From positions 1 through 64,000 of the forward strand of contig JBEKQP010000002.1 in NCBI GenBank assembly GCA_049519595.1: 64,000 bases of DNA, given 5' to 3'. Shown in pieces: positions 15,901-24,917 of the stretch. A program made the translations under genes and the position numbers. Numbering within the stretch: the stretch's first letter is position 1; every line of letters begins with the position of its first letter. Origin of the DNA: CAWBRT01 sp049519595 (lineage in GTDB: Bacteria; Acidobacteriota; Terriglobia; Terriglobales; Acidobacteriaceae). The notes beneath the pieces are model-generated. The model was given only the letters and a program-made list of their open reading frames with translations, had not been told where the DNA came from and did not search any database.

Positions 15901-16893
15901 ATGTTGCCTAGTGTAGAGCAAACCGCGCGCACGGAACTGACGGCGGATGGCTCCAGCGGCGGTGTACTGATCGGCCGCTCCGCTGCCTTGCTGAGCATGC
16001 TGGACGAGGCGCGACGAATCGCATTGAGCGATGCCGACGTGTTGATCGAGGCCGAGAGCGGCACCGGAAAGGAGCTTCTGGCCCGTTTTATCCACGCTCA
16101 CAGCACGCGCCGTTTCCGCCCTTTCATCGCCGTGAACTGTTCCGCCGTTCCGGAGATGCTGCTGGAAAGCGAGTTGTTTGGACACGTGCGTGGCGCTTTT
16201 ACCGGGGCCACGGGAAACCAGCGCGGCAAGTTCGAGTTGGCCAATGGAGGCACGCTGCTGCTGGATGAGATCGGCGAAATGCCGTTTGCCCTTCAGCCTA
16301 AGCTGCTACGGGTATTGCAGGAACGGGAGTTTGACCCGCTGGGCGCGGCGCACCCGGTACGCACCGACATACGGATTGTCGCCACGACCAACCGCACGTT
16401 GCTCCGCCTGGTCGAGGAAGGTGCGTTTCGCGCTGACCTTTTTTACCGGTTGAATGTCATTCCTCTGACCCTGCCTCCCTTGCGCGACCGCAAGGAAGAT
16501 ATTCCGGAGCTGGCGGTTTACTTCCTCCGCAAGTTCGCAGCCGGCGGTGTTGCGCAGTTGAGCCCCGCATTTCTGGAAGGGCTTGCCCTGCATGACTGGC
16601 CCGGCAACATCCGCGAGTTGGCAAACTTTATGCGCAGAGTGGGCACGCTGTGCACGACCGGCGAGGTCGGTCACGAGTTTCTGGAGCTGTTATCGGCACA
16701 AAGGCTGACGCAGACGGAGGCGGCGATCTCCGTCGGTCTTTCGCTGCGAGAGGCCGAAAAGCGGTTGCTGGAAGCCACGCTGAGGGCCACTGCCGGCAAT
16801 CGCACGCGGGCCGCGGAATTGCTCGGGGTAAGTCTGCGCACGATCCGCAACAAAATCCGCGATTACGGTCTGCCGCCGAGGAGGTTCGCATGA
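15901..16893 (+). CDS. Sigma-54 activator without receiver domain, with Fis-type helix-turn-helix (flagellar regulator)
   Basis: A 330-residue protein with almost no N-terminal regulatory domain: the AAA+ core begins near residue 23. Walker A is AESGTGKE (51-58, first Gly replaced by Ala), GAFTGA is at 98-103, and LLLDEIGE and WPGNIRELANF are present. The C-terminus has a Fis-type helix-turn-helix (NRTRAAELLGVSLRTIRNKI, about residues 295-315). Its stop overlaps the flgB start, so it heads the basal-body operon and is probably the flagellar class II activator. It lacks what its neighbour has and has what the neighbour lacks. The ATG at 15901 was preferred to an in-frame TTG at 15889. Confidence 0.88.
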   Translation: MLPSVEQTARTELTADGSSGGVLIGRSAALLSMLDEARRIALSDADVLIEAESGTGKELLARFIHAHSTRRFRPFIAVNCSAVPEMLLESELFGHVRGAFTGATGNQRGKFELANGGTLLLDEIGEMPFALQPKLLRVLQEREFDPLGAAHPVRTDIRIVATTNRTLLRLVEEGAFRADLFYRLNVIPLTLPPLRDRKEDIPELAVYFLRKFAAGGVAQLSPAFLEGLALHDWPGNIRELANFMRRVGTLCTTGEVGHEFLELLSAQRLTQTEAAISVGLSLREAEKRLLEATLRATAGNRTRAAELLGVSLRTIRNKIRDYGLPPRRFA

Positions 16894-17246
16894 GCCTGGT
16901 CGAGACGCCGCTGATGAAGTCTTTGGCGCGCTATCTGGATGTCACCGCCTACCGTCAAGGCGTGGTCGCGGCGAACATTGCCAACATCGACACGCCGGGC
17001 TATCGAACGAACGACATCAATTTCAAGCAGGAATTGGATAAGGCGTTGCAGGCGCCCGACGCACCGGTGACGCCGAGTCCGCAACAGGTTCCGGGATTGC
17101 TGGAGCGCCCTGACGGTAACAATGTGAATCTGGATCGCGAGGGTCTGCTGCTGGCGCAGACGCAACTCCATTTCGCCACCGGCGTCGCGCTGCTGCGCTC
17201 CGAGCTGAAGCGCATCTCGATGGCAATCCAAGAGGATAAAGCGTAA
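16890..17246 (+). CDS. flgB: Flagellar proximal rod protein FlgB
   Basis: A 118-residue rod protein of the basal body, exported by the flagellar type III system. The N-terminal helix carries the rod/hook signature ANIANIDTPGYR (residues 29-40). The C-terminal helix with LRSELKRISMA is typical. The gene starts in an ATGA overlap with the activator gene and has a strong GAGGAGG site, followed by flgC in a TAATG overlap. Length is slightly short but normal. Confidence 0.95.
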   Translation: MSLVETPLMKSLARYLDVTAYRQGVVAANIANIDTPGYRTNDINFKQELDKALQAPDAPVTPSPQQVPGLLERPDGNNVNLDREGLLLAQTQLHFATGVALLRSELKRISMAIQEDKA

Positions 17247-17689
17247 TGAATCTCTTCGGAATGATGGAAATCAGCGCCTCCGCGCTGGGTGCGGAACGGA
17301 TTCGCGCCGAGGTCGTCACCTCGAATTTGGCCAATGCCGAAAGCACGCGCACCTCCGAAGGCGGTCCTTACCAGAGACGTGAGGTGGTCTTTGCCGCCCA
17401 GCGTCCGTCCTTTGCGCTGTCGCTGGCATCGGCAGGCCCGGCCGCGCGCGATGCCGCCAGCACCGGCGTACGGGTGCGCGAAGTGGTGAATGACCCCGCG
17501 CCGGCCCTGGTGAAATATGAGCCTTCTCACCCGGACGCAAATGCGGATGGGTACGTAGCTTATCCAAACGTCAACCCGGTCAGCGAGATGGCCGATCTGA
17601 TGGGTGCGGCGCGCGCCTATGAGATGAATGTCTCCGCCATTACCGCGGCCAAGCAGATGATTCAGCAATCGATTGAGATTTTGAAATAG
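17246..17689 (+). CDS. flgC: Flagellar proximal rod protein FlgC
   Basis: A 147-residue rod subunit. The N-terminal signature SNLANAEST (about 32-40) and the C-terminal ARAYEMNVSAI helix match FlgC. A VNPVSEMADLM stretch before the C-terminal helix is also family-typical. The start overlaps the flgB stop by one base, indicating translational coupling in the flgBC-fliE block. Confidence 0.95.
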   Translation: MNLFGMMEISASALGAERIRAEVVTSNLANAESTRTSEGGPYQRREVVFAAQRPSFALSLASAGPAARDAASTGVRVREVVNDPAPALVKYEPSHPDANADGYVAYPNVNPVSEMADLMGAARAYEMNVSAITAAKQMIQQSIEILK

Positions 17690-17699
17690 GAGGGCGTCG

Positions 17700-18002
17700 A
17701 TGACCATTCTTCCCAATCTGAACACGGTTGCAAGCATGCCTCAGCTTGGGGCGGAGATGGGCAAGGCAGCCGACGGCGCAACTTCCGGGTTTGAAGACAC
17801 GCTGCGCGGAGCCGTTCAGGGTGTCCAGCAAATGGAAAGCCAGGCGCAGCAGCAAGTGGCCGGTTTGTTGAGCGGAAACGGCCAAGACGTCCATAGCGCG
17901 GCTCTGGCGGTCGAGCAAGCGAATCTTTCCTTCGAGCTGATGCTCCAGGTCAGGAACAAAGTGGTCGGCGCGTACCAGGAAATTTCACGGCTTCAGTTCT
18001 AG
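17700..18002 (+). CDS. fliE: Flagellar MS-ring/rod junction protein FliE
   Basis: A 100-residue protein that joins the MS ring to the rod. The C-terminal AALAVEQANLSFELMLQVRNKVV-like helix (broken here: AVEQANLSFELMLQVRNK, about residues 69-86) and the final AYQEI are typical of FliE. GGAGGG lies ahead of the ATG. It follows flgC by ten bases and precedes fliF by ten bases. Confidence 0.93.
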   Translation: MTILPNLNTVASMPQLGAEMGKAADGATSGFEDTLRGAVQGVQQMESQAQQQVAGLLSGNGQDVHSAALAVEQANLSFELMLQVRNKVVGAYQEISRLQF

Positions 18003-18012
18003 GTGACGATCA

Positions 18013-19623
18013 ATGGCGGCTCCGGAAGCAAAATCGTTTGCACAGGTGTTGGCAAACGCCGGCGCATTTTTTAAGGCGCTTAGCACGCGGCAGAAGCTGT
18101 TGCTGGGTGGCGGCGGCGTGATCGTGCTGGCGACGCTGCTGGTGTTTGTCACCCTGCTCGGCAAGCCGGAGATGAAGCCGCTGTACACCGGCATGAATGC
18201 AAATGATGCGCAGACTCTTGCCGCCAAACTGGCGGTGCGAAAGATTCCCTACGAGATCAGCGCTGACGGCGGCAGCATCAGTGTTCCGGCCGAACAACTG
18301 GATGCGGCGCGTCTGCAGATCGCAGCCGAAGGCAAGCCGCGAAGCGGGAGAATGGGGTTCGAATTGTTCGACAAGCAGAATTGGGCCGGCAGCGACTTCA
18401 GCGAAAAGGTGAACTACCAGCGCGCGCTCGAAGGAGAACTTGAGCGAACGATTCAGACCATGGATGGAGTCGAAAGCGTGCGCGTGCATTTGGCGCTGCC
18501 GCCCGATTCTATTTTCAGCGGCTCGGAGCGTGAGGCGAAGGCCTCGGTGATCCTGTCGATGCGGGGAGGGCGGATTACGCGGCAGACCGAAAGCGCGGTC
18601 GCCCGCCTGGTGGCCGGAGCGGTCGACAAACTGGCCTCCGAGGATGTCGCCGTGATCGATGCCGATACCAACAGTGCGCTGGCGAAGGATGCCGGCGGCG
18701 GCATCGACGCCAATGGGCGATCGCTGGAGGCAGCGCTTTCCGAACGGCTGGTGCAGACGCTGGAGCCCGTCGTGGGCGTGGGACGCGTGCGCGCCAGCGT
18801 CCGCATGGAATATGACCTCAGCTCCAGCGAGGAGCAGCAGGAGAGCATCGATCCCACCAAGACGGCACCGCTCAGCATGCAGCGCACGGAAGAGCGCTCC
18901 ACTACCGCAGCCGGCGGCGTTGCCGGCACCGCCAGCAATCTGCCGAACAGCAGCGGCGGCACGGCAAAGCCTTCTGAAGAGGGTCAGAATACCCATTCCG
19001 AAAATGGAACGTATGCGGTCAGCAAGCTGGTGCGCCACACCATGGTGCCGGCGGGGCGCATCAAGCGAGTGGCGGCGGCCGTGCTTATTGACGATGAGGT
19101 GGAACTGAAAAACGAAGCGGGCCGGATTACCGAGCTCCGGCATCATCGCTCCGCCGAACAACTCGAGCAAATCGAGGAACTCGCCAAGGCAGCGGTGGGC
19201 GCCGATGACTCACGCGGCGATGTGGTTACAGTGCAGAACATCGGATTTCAGCCGGCGGTTCGAGACAAGCCGGCACCCCTGACGATGCTCAAGCGAGTAC
19301 AGAACGGCGTCCGGGAATGGGGCCAGGCCATTCGATTTGCCGCCATTGGACTGCTGTTCCTGGCCATCTATGCGACCGTGCTGAAGCCCGTCAAGAAGCA
19401 AATGCTGGAGTCCCTCAAGGCTGCGGTGCGACCGGTCATGGCCGCAGATGCGAGGGCGGGGAGCGCGGCCGCTGACGCCGCGTCAATCACGCTTCCGGAA
19501 GCCCCGCTCGAAGCAAAGCAACTCGGAGCCCTTAAGAAGCAGATCGTCGAGAAGGTGAAGGCGGAGCCTTTGCCCACGACTCGTCTGGTGCAGACGTGGA
19601 TTCGCGAAGGGGATGAAGCATAA
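18013..19623 (+). CDS. fliF: Flagellar MS-ring protein FliF
   Basis: A 536-residue membrane ring protein on which the basal body is built. Transmembrane segments lie near residues 27-49 and 437-455, flanking the periplasmic ring-building domains (MKPLYTGMNANDAQ; FDKQNWAGSDFSEKVNYQ split over 115-135; VRVHLALP). The cytoplasmic tail after the second segment should bind FliG. A low-complexity Ser/Gly/Thr stretch around residues 295-320 is normal for the periplasmic loop. The start is ATG with AGGTGA upstream; the stop overlaps fliG. Confidence 0.95.
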   Translation: MAAPEAKSFAQVLANAGAFFKALSTRQKLLLGGGGVIVLATLLVFVTLLGKPEMKPLYTGMNANDAQTLAAKLAVRKIPYEISADGGSISVPAEQLDAARLQIAAEGKPRSGRMGFELFDKQNWAGSDFSEKVNYQRALEGELERTIQTMDGVESVRVHLALPPDSIFSGSEREAKASVILSMRGGRITRQTESAVARLVAGAVDKLASEDVAVIDADTNSALAKDAGGGIDANGRSLEAALSERLVQTLEPVVGVGRVRASVRMEYDLSSSEEQQESIDPTKTAPLSMQRTEERSTTAAGGVAGTASNLPNSSGGTAKPSEEGQNTHSENGTYAVSKLVRHTMVPAGRIKRVAAAVLIDDEVELKNEAGRITELRHHRSAEQLEQIEELAKAAVGADDSRGDVVTVQNIGFQPAVRDKPAPLTMLKRVQNGVREWGQAIRFAAIGLLFLAIYATVLKPVKKQMLESLKAAVRPVMAADARAGSAAADAASITLPEAPLEAKQLGALKKQIVEKVKAEPLPTTRLVQTWIREGDEA

Positions 19624-20639
19624 TGCCGACGACAACGGCGCTGACCGGAGTGACAAAAGCGGCGATCCTGCTGGTGTTACTGGGCGAGGAGGCTGCGAGC
19701 GCTATCTACCGGAACCTGCCACAACAGGAGCTGCACGAGGTCTCGCAGGAGATTGCAGGCATTGGCCTGATCCATCCTGACACCGCCCGGCAGGTGCTCG
19801 AGGAATACCACGGCATGACGCTCACGCAAGAGTACCTCGCCCAGGGCGGCAGGGAGTACGCATCTCGATTGCTGGTGAAAGCGTTCGGTGAGGATGGTGC
19901 AAGAAATCTGCTGGAATCGGTTTCGCGCGCCCAGGAGTTGAGCGCGAGCAAGCTGGATTCGCTACAGAAAGCCGATCCGCAGCAGCTGGCCAAGTTCCTG
20001 GAAAGCGAGCACCCGCAAACCATCGCGCTGATCATGGCACACCTGGAGTCGAAGCAGGCTTCGGCCTTGTTGATGAAGCTGCCGGAACAGACGCGCGCCG
20101 AAGCCGTAAAAAGAATGGCGCAGCTGCGCCAATTCTCGCCGGAAATGGCGCAGAAGGTCTCGGTGGTGCTCCACAAGCGCATGCAATCTCTTGGCGAACA
20201 GAGCAGGCGCGCCTATGCTGGCTTCCAGGGAGTGGCCGAGCTGCTGAACCGGATGGACCCGGCAGTGGGCAAGGTGATTCTGGAATCCATCGAACGCGAC
20301 GATCCCGGGCTGGCGATGAGCATACGTAACTTGATGTTCACCTTCGACGACCTGCTCGGTGTCTCCGACGCCGGCATACGCGAATTGCTGGCGCAGATCG
20401 ACAAAAAGACGCTCGCGATGGCGCTCAAAGTGGTACCGGACGAACTCCGAGACCACATCTTCAAGACCATGTCGTCGCGCGCCGTGCAGATGTTGAAAGA
20501 AGACATGGATGTGCTCGGTCCGGTGCGAGCCAGAGATGTGACCAGGGCACAGCAGGAGGTGGTGGCCCTGGCCCGGAAACTCGAAGCCGAAGGCAAGTTG
20601 GTGCTGAAGGCAGAAGGAGAGGACGAGTATGTCGTCTGA
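19623..20639 (+). CDS. fliG: Flagellar motor switch protein FliG
   Basis: A 338-residue C-ring protein that couples stator force to rotation. The middle-domain EHPQTIALIMAHL motif (about residues 130-142) and the C-terminal torque helix region (FTFDDLLGVSDAGIRELL, about 239-256, then KTMSSRAVQMLKEDM) are well conserved. It overlaps fliF by one base and fliH by eleven, so the trio is coupled. Confidence 0.96.
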   Translation: MPTTTALTGVTKAAILLVLLGEEAASAIYRNLPQQELHEVSQEIAGIGLIHPDTARQVLEEYHGMTLTQEYLAQGGREYASRLLVKAFGEDGARNLLESVSRAQELSASKLDSLQKADPQQLAKFLESEHPQTIALIMAHLESKQASALLMKLPEQTRAEAVKRMAQLRQFSPEMAQKVSVVLHKRMQSLGEQSRRAYAGFQGVAELLNRMDPAVGKVILESIERDDPGLAMSIRNLMFTFDDLLGVSDAGIRELLAQIDKKTLAMALKVVPDELRDHIFKTMSSRAVQMLKEDMDVLGPVRARDVTRAQQEVVALARKLEAEGKLVLKAEGEDEYVV

Positions 20640-21315
20640 GCCAGCCCGTCCCGATCAGAGCGTAATGCCGCTATCGCCGTTCCCTTACCTGGAGTTGAGC
20701 TCAATCATCGGAGCGCCCTTCGACGCGGATGCGTTCGGCACGCAACCTCAGCCGGATTCATCGGCGAAGTTTTCCGAACAGGACATCGCTGACCGCTGCG
20801 CACAGGCCGACCGCTGCGGTTACGATCGGGGCCGGAAAGAAGCTGCGAACGCAGCCAAGAACGAGATTGAAGAGGCGATTGGAAAGCAGCGGGCGCGGGT
20901 CGATGAAGCACTGCGGCAGTTCGAAGCTGAAAAGCAACAATATTTCCAGCACGTCGAGGCGGAGGTGATTCAACTTTCGCTAGCCATTGCCCGCAAAGTG
21001 CTAGGGCAGGAGGCTGCGGTCGACTCCCTGCTGCTGGCCGGCACGGTGCGCGCGGCGCTGGACCGGCTGGGCAGCACCTCGAAGGTAACGTTAACGGTGT
21101 ATCCGGCTTCGCTGAGCAAATGGGGCAAAGCGTTGGCGGAACGCCGCGAGCATATCGAGTTCGTCGAAGATGACTCATTGCCGCCGGAGGGATGCGTGCT
21201 TCGTTCCCAGCTGGGAACAACGGAAATCAGCCTGCAACAACAGCTCAAGGAGGTGGAACACAGTTTCTTCGACCTGTTGTCGCAGCGTCCCGCAATTGGA
21301 GCGCGCGTACAATGA
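20629..21315 (+). CDS. fliH: Flagellar export ATPase regulator FliH
   Basis: A 228-residue cytoplasmic stator-stalk protein of the export ATPase complex. The middle is a charged coiled coil (about residues 65-110), followed by the V-ATPase E/FliH-type C-terminal domain (VIQLSLAIARKVLGQE, about 116-131; then GCVLRSQLGTTEISLQ). It lies between fliG and fliI as usual. Its end is duplicated just ahead of fliI (see the repeat at 21302-21387). Confidence 0.9.
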   Translation: MSSEPARPDQSVMPLSPFPYLELSSIIGAPFDADAFGTQPQPDSSAKFSEQDIADRCAQADRCGYDRGRKEAANAAKNEIEEAIGKQRARVDEALRQFEAEKQQYFQHVEAEVIQLSLAIARKVLGQEAAVDSLLLAGTVRAALDRLGSTSKVTLTVYPASLSKWGKALAERREHIEFVEDDSLPPEGCVLRSQLGTTEISLQQQLKEVEHSFFDLLSQRPAIGARVQ

Positions 21316-21387
21316 CGGCCTTATTGCATGATGGAAGCTTGTCATTTTGCAGGATACCCCTCTTACGGGGAGCGCGCGTGCAATGAC
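21302..21387 (+). repeat. Short direct duplication at the fliH-fliI junction
   Basis: GAGCGCGCGTACAATGAC (about 21302) spans the fliH stop, and GAGCGCGCGTGCAATGAC (about 21370) spans the fliI start, with one mismatch in 18. Each copy holds an ATGA in which TGA could end fliH and ATG could start fliI. This looks like an ancestral overlapping junction split by a duplication/insertion of about 69 bases. Confidence 0.6.
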
Positions 21388-22690
21388 GCCGATGCTGCAG
21401 TCCTACTTCGATGCGCTGTGCGCCACCCCGCCGCACCGCTGGGCCGGGAGCGTTCGCCAGGCCATCGGGCGGCTCGTGGAATCGGAAGGCCCATTCTGTT
21501 CGGTGGGCGAGTGTTGCAGCATTCAGGATTCCAATGGTGTTTCGCACGCGGGAGAAATCGTCGGCTTCCGCGGACCGGTGGTGCTTTCCATGCTGCTGGC
21601 GTCTACCGGGGGCGTCCGCTACGGAGACCGCGTCGAGACCGACGGCCGCCGGCCTTCGATCGCGGTGTCTCCGGCGATGCTCGGCTGTGCCATCGACGGC
21701 GCCGGCCGATCCCTCGAAGCGGGAAAAGGTTACTGCGCGGTGGAAAACAGGCCACTGGATTCGCCGCCTATTTCGCCGCTGGAGAGGCTGCCCATTCGCG
21801 AGCCGATTGGATGTGGCGTACGGGCGATTGACGGCCTGTTGACCTGCGGCAGGGGACAACGGCTCGGCATCTTCGGCGGCAGCGGCGTGGGCAAAAGCAC
21901 CCTGCTCGGCATGATGGCCCGTGGAACGTCGGCCGACATGACCGTGCTGGCGCTGATTGGAGAACGCGGGCGCGAGGTGCGCGAGTTTTTGGAAGACACG
22001 CTCGGCGAGGAAGGCCGCCGCCGTTCAGTGGTGGTAGTCTCCACCTCGGACCAGTCTCCCCTGCTCCGCATAAGGGCGGCGATGGCCGCGACGGCAATCG
22101 CGGAATATTTTTGCGACCACGGCAAGCAGGTGCTGCTCGTCTTGGATTCGATTACTCGACTGGCGATGGCACAGAGGGAGGTCGGGCTGGCGGCCGGCGA
22201 GCCGCCAACTGCTAAGGGATACACGCCCTCTGTGTTCAGCATGCTGGCACGGCTGGTAGAGCGGGCCGGCTGCCGCGAAAAGGGAAGCATCACCGCTTTC
22301 TATACCGTGCTGATGGAGGGAGACGATCAGCAGGACCCGATCGCCGATGCGGTGCGTTCGCTGCTCGACGGACACATCGTTCTCGATCGCCGACTGTCCG
22401 CTGAAGGGCACTATCCGCCGATTCACATTCTCGACAGTCTGAGCCGTCTGATGCCCAACGTCTGTTCCGCTGAGCATCTTGCCAAAGCGGCCCGGATGCG
22501 GCGATTGCTGGCGGCCTACCACCGCTCGGAAGACCTGATTCGCATCGGCGCCTACCAGAAGGGGACGGATGCGGCGCTGGACCGCGCCCTGGAATTGCTG
22601 CCCCAGATCAACGAATTCCTCTGCCAAGGCGCGGCTGAGCGCGCGCCGCTGGCTGAAACGCTTGACCGGCTTCGCCGGCTTCCACAATGA
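21383..22690 (+). CDS. fliI: Flagellum-specific export ATPase FliI
   Basis: A 435-residue F1-ATPase-like hexameric ATPase that energises flagellar type III export. Walker A is GGSGVGKST, Walker B is VLLVLDSITR, and the QREVGLAAGEPP loop and KGSITAFYTVL are family hallmarks. The ATG at 21383 was chosen because it matches the usual N-terminus; a TTG 36 bases earlier is possible. The stop overlaps fliJ in an ATGA. Confidence 0.95.
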   Translation: MTPMLQSYFDALCATPPHRWAGSVRQAIGRLVESEGPFCSVGECCSIQDSNGVSHAGEIVGFRGPVVLSMLLASTGGVRYGDRVETDGRRPSIAVSPAMLGCAIDGAGRSLEAGKGYCAVENRPLDSPPISPLERLPIREPIGCGVRAIDGLLTCGRGQRLGIFGGSGVGKSTLLGMMARGTSADMTVLALIGERGREVREFLEDTLGEEGRRRSVVVVSTSDQSPLLRIRAAMAATAIAEYFCDHGKQVLLVLDSITRLAMAQREVGLAAGEPPTAKGYTPSVFSMLARLVERAGCREKGSITAFYTVLMEGDDQQDPIADAVRSLLDGHIVLDRRLSAEGHYPPIHILDSLSRLMPNVCSAEHLAKAARMRRLLAAYHRSEDLIRIGAYQKGTDAALDRALELLPQINEFLCQGAAERAPLAETLDRLRRLPQ

Positions 22691-23145
22691 GATTCCGCTT
22701 TGCCCTCGAAGCTGTGTTGCGCATTCGTCGCATTCGCGAAGACCAGCAACGCAACCTGCTGCTGGCTGCAAATATCGATTGTGACCGCCTACGCAGCCAG
22801 CTTGCCGCAGTGGAGCAGGATCAATCTCTGCGAAGAGCCATGGTTTCGCAGCAGATCGCGGCCGGCATCTGGGGTTCGGAATTGCAATTCGACAGTGACT
22901 GCATGCAGCAGACGAAAACTTTGCGGGATCAGATTCTGCTCCAACTTCAGGAAGCCACCAAGCGTGCCGGGCAGGAGCGCGCAAAGTATCTCTCGTTGCG
23001 CCGCGACCGCCGCGCCATCGAGGCGCTGCGCGACAGCGCTCAGCAGCAATTCGAGTGCGAACAGCGAAGACGAGAACAACTTGCGATTGATGAAATTTAT
23101 CTGCTGTCCCGCGGGCGAGCGGAACAGAATCTGCCTAGCGACTAG
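22687..23145 (+). CDS. fliJ: Flagellar export chaperone FliJ
   Basis: A 152-residue, highly charged, all-helical protein with the FliJ-like start MRFRFALEAVLRIRR. It forms the coiled-coil rotor of the export ATPase. Sequence conservation in FliJ is low, so the call rests on size, coiled-coil character, this N-terminus and the ATGA overlap with fliI. Confidence 0.85.
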   Translation: MRFRFALEAVLRIRRIREDQQRNLLLAANIDCDRLRSQLAAVEQDQSLRRAMVSQQIAAGIWGSELQFDSDCMQQTKTLRDQILLQLQEATKRAGQERAKYLSLRRDRRAIEALRDSAQQQFECEQRRREQLAIDEIYLLSRGRAEQNLPSD

Positions 23146-23260
23146 GCAACACTTGCCGGGCCAGCCGCAGACCAGCTTTTTCGATTCCATCGGCAGAACT
23201 CTTCGTTGCCTTGAATTCAATGGTTTTCGCGGATTGCGAACGGATTCCGTGCGCTTGGGG

Positions 23261-23279
23261 TTTGGCGAGAAAAGTGCAA
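23261..23279 (+). promoter_or_regulatory. Possible sigma-54 promoter ahead of fliK-flgD-flgE
   Basis: TTTGGCGAGAAAAGTGCAA has GG-N10-GC spacing and matches TGGCAC-N5-TTGCA at most key positions. The predicted start leaves a leader of only about eight bases before the fliK ATG. Hook genes are often RpoN-dependent, which supports it. Confidence 0.45.
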
Positions 23280-23295
23280 AAACCATTTGCGGACA

Positions 23296-24903
23296 ATGAT
23301 CGCCGGAAACATCCAAATCGCTTCGTCTGCTGCACAAAGCGCTCAAGGGGCAAGTGCAACCGGTAAATCGCCGGCTGCGGACTTTCAATTGGCCTTGCAT
23401 GAGCACATGCGCAACGAACTGGGCAAATTCGCGGCGCGCCTGCCCGGAAGCGCGCGGTCCGCGGACGCCCCCCAGCGTGCCAAGAACTCCACTACCAGCA
23501 AACCCGCCAGGAAGCAGGTCTCAACCTCGCGGCCTGCGGCGGCTGCCCCGGATGAAACGGCTGCACCGCCGCAGCTTCGAACCCTTCCATCATTTCCGCC
23601 ACCCGGTGCGACAGGCGCGAGCGTTTCCTCGACTCCTGCCGCGCAGGTAGATTCGTACCCAGCTCAGGGTTCGGGGCCGGGCCCTGCGGACGTGAGCGAT
23701 GGCCGAGTTGAGCCCGCCGCTCATGAAAAGCTCCGGGCTCCTGCCGAGACGCCGGATGGCTCAGTCTCATCGGCGGTTTCCGTTGCCTTGGCCGGGAGTG
23801 CCCAGCAGGCTCCGGTTGACGACATTCAGCGTTCGCAACCAGAGCCGCCGAAAGCAGCTCAAGCGGGACAGCCTCGCTCATCAGTGCAAGCACTACCATC
23901 CGACGTTGATAAAGCGAGCCAAGACGCGTCGATAAGTTTGCCAGCAGGCGATCACGGCAACAAGCTTGAACTCGACGACGACCCAACCGCAGCCAGCGCG
24001 GTCGCAGCGCAGCCAAGCTCGGCCTTGCCGCCGCAGCAGCTCTCAGCCGCAGTCGTGTCAACCCTGCTGGCGGGCTCGGCGCAGAGCCCGCAAGCCAGTT
24101 TCGCAAAGCTAGCCGAGAGCGATGTCTCCGCGCAAGCAGTTGATGAAGTGTCCGCCGCGAAGCACGCGCCTTCGCGCAAGGATGTTGCCGATGGCCGCGA
24201 TAGTGCATTGGGAGTCCACGCAAAAGCCGCACCCGCCGCGCTTGAACGGAAAGCGGCGGAAGCAGGCGATTCTCGAACTCCCGATGCAGCGGATCCGACG
24301 CAGCCGCGCGAGCAGGTGACTCAGGCCCACGCTTCCGATGCAGTTTCGAATTCATTCACCCAGGCACTCGCCGCCGAACGAAGCAAGCCGCCAGTGACTG
24401 AGACACCCACTCAGGAACCCACGCCGAGCGTGGGCGCTGCGACTCCGGAGCACATCCCCGGCACCATTGTCGAACTGCAGTCCGCGCGCATGACGAATAA
24501 CGAGACCCAGGCGGAGATGCAGGTTGGGTTCCATACCGCCGATTACGGCCACGTTGAGATCAAGACAACGCTGCAGAATTCAGTGGTGGGCGCAACCATA
24601 GCGGTGGAGCACGCGGCTCTGCGCGAGCAAATCGCATCGGCTCTTCCCGAACTCAGGCACAGCTTTACGGAACGGCAAATCACTCTCGACTCGCTGACCG
24701 TAAGCGACTCGCTGTCGGCCTCGACATCATTCACCAATTCTCATCAACAACGCTCCAACCAGCGGCCAGCGGATGTCCCCTACCAAGGTTTCCAGGAAAG
24801 ACCGGCAGAGCCGGATTGGGAAAGTAAATCCGGCGCGTCATCCGGGCCGGTGCTGCAACCGTGGGGCGGGGATTCCGGCTCAGAGCTGAATGTGTTGGTC
24901 TGA
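23296..24903 (+). CDS. fliK: Flagellar hook-length control protein FliK
   Basis: A protein of 535 residues. The first 390 or so are low-complexity, rich in Ala, Pro, Ser, Gln and Asp, as expected for the secreted molecular ruler. The C-terminal part holds the conserved substrate-switch domain (MQVGFHTADYGHVEIKT, then ALREQIASALPELRHSF and ERQITLDSLTVS). It determines hook length and switches the export gate. The ATG at 23296 is preferred over an in-frame TTG at 23287. It is followed by flgD and flgE. Confidence 0.88.
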   Translation: MIAGNIQIASSAAQSAQGASATGKSPAADFQLALHEHMRNELGKFAARLPGSARSADAPQRAKNSTTSKPARKQVSTSRPAAAAPDETAAPPQLRTLPSFPPPGATGASVSSTPAAQVDSYPAQGSGPGPADVSDGRVEPAAHEKLRAPAETPDGSVSSAVSVALAGSAQQAPVDDIQRSQPEPPKAAQAGQPRSSVQALPSDVDKASQDASISLPAGDHGNKLELDDDPTAASAVAAQPSSALPPQQLSAAVVSTLLAGSAQSPQASFAKLAESDVSAQAVDEVSAAKHAPSRKDVADGRDSALGVHAKAAPAALERKAAEAGDSRTPDAADPTQPREQVTQAHASDAVSNSFTQALAAERSKPPVTETPTQEPTPSVGAATPEHIPGTIVELQSARMTNNETQAEMQVGFHTADYGHVEIKTTLQNSVVGATIAVEHAALREQIASALPELRHSFTERQITLDSLTVSDSLSASTSFTNSHQQRSNQRPADVPYQGFQERPAEPDWESKSGASSGPVLQPWGGDSGSELNVLV

Positions 24904-24917
24904 AAGGAAGAATCATC

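Noticed and set aside
18895..18980. Low-complexity stretch in fliF considered as an insertion
   Set aside because: The Ser/Gly/Thr-rich loop keeps frame and is usual for the FliF periplasmic region.
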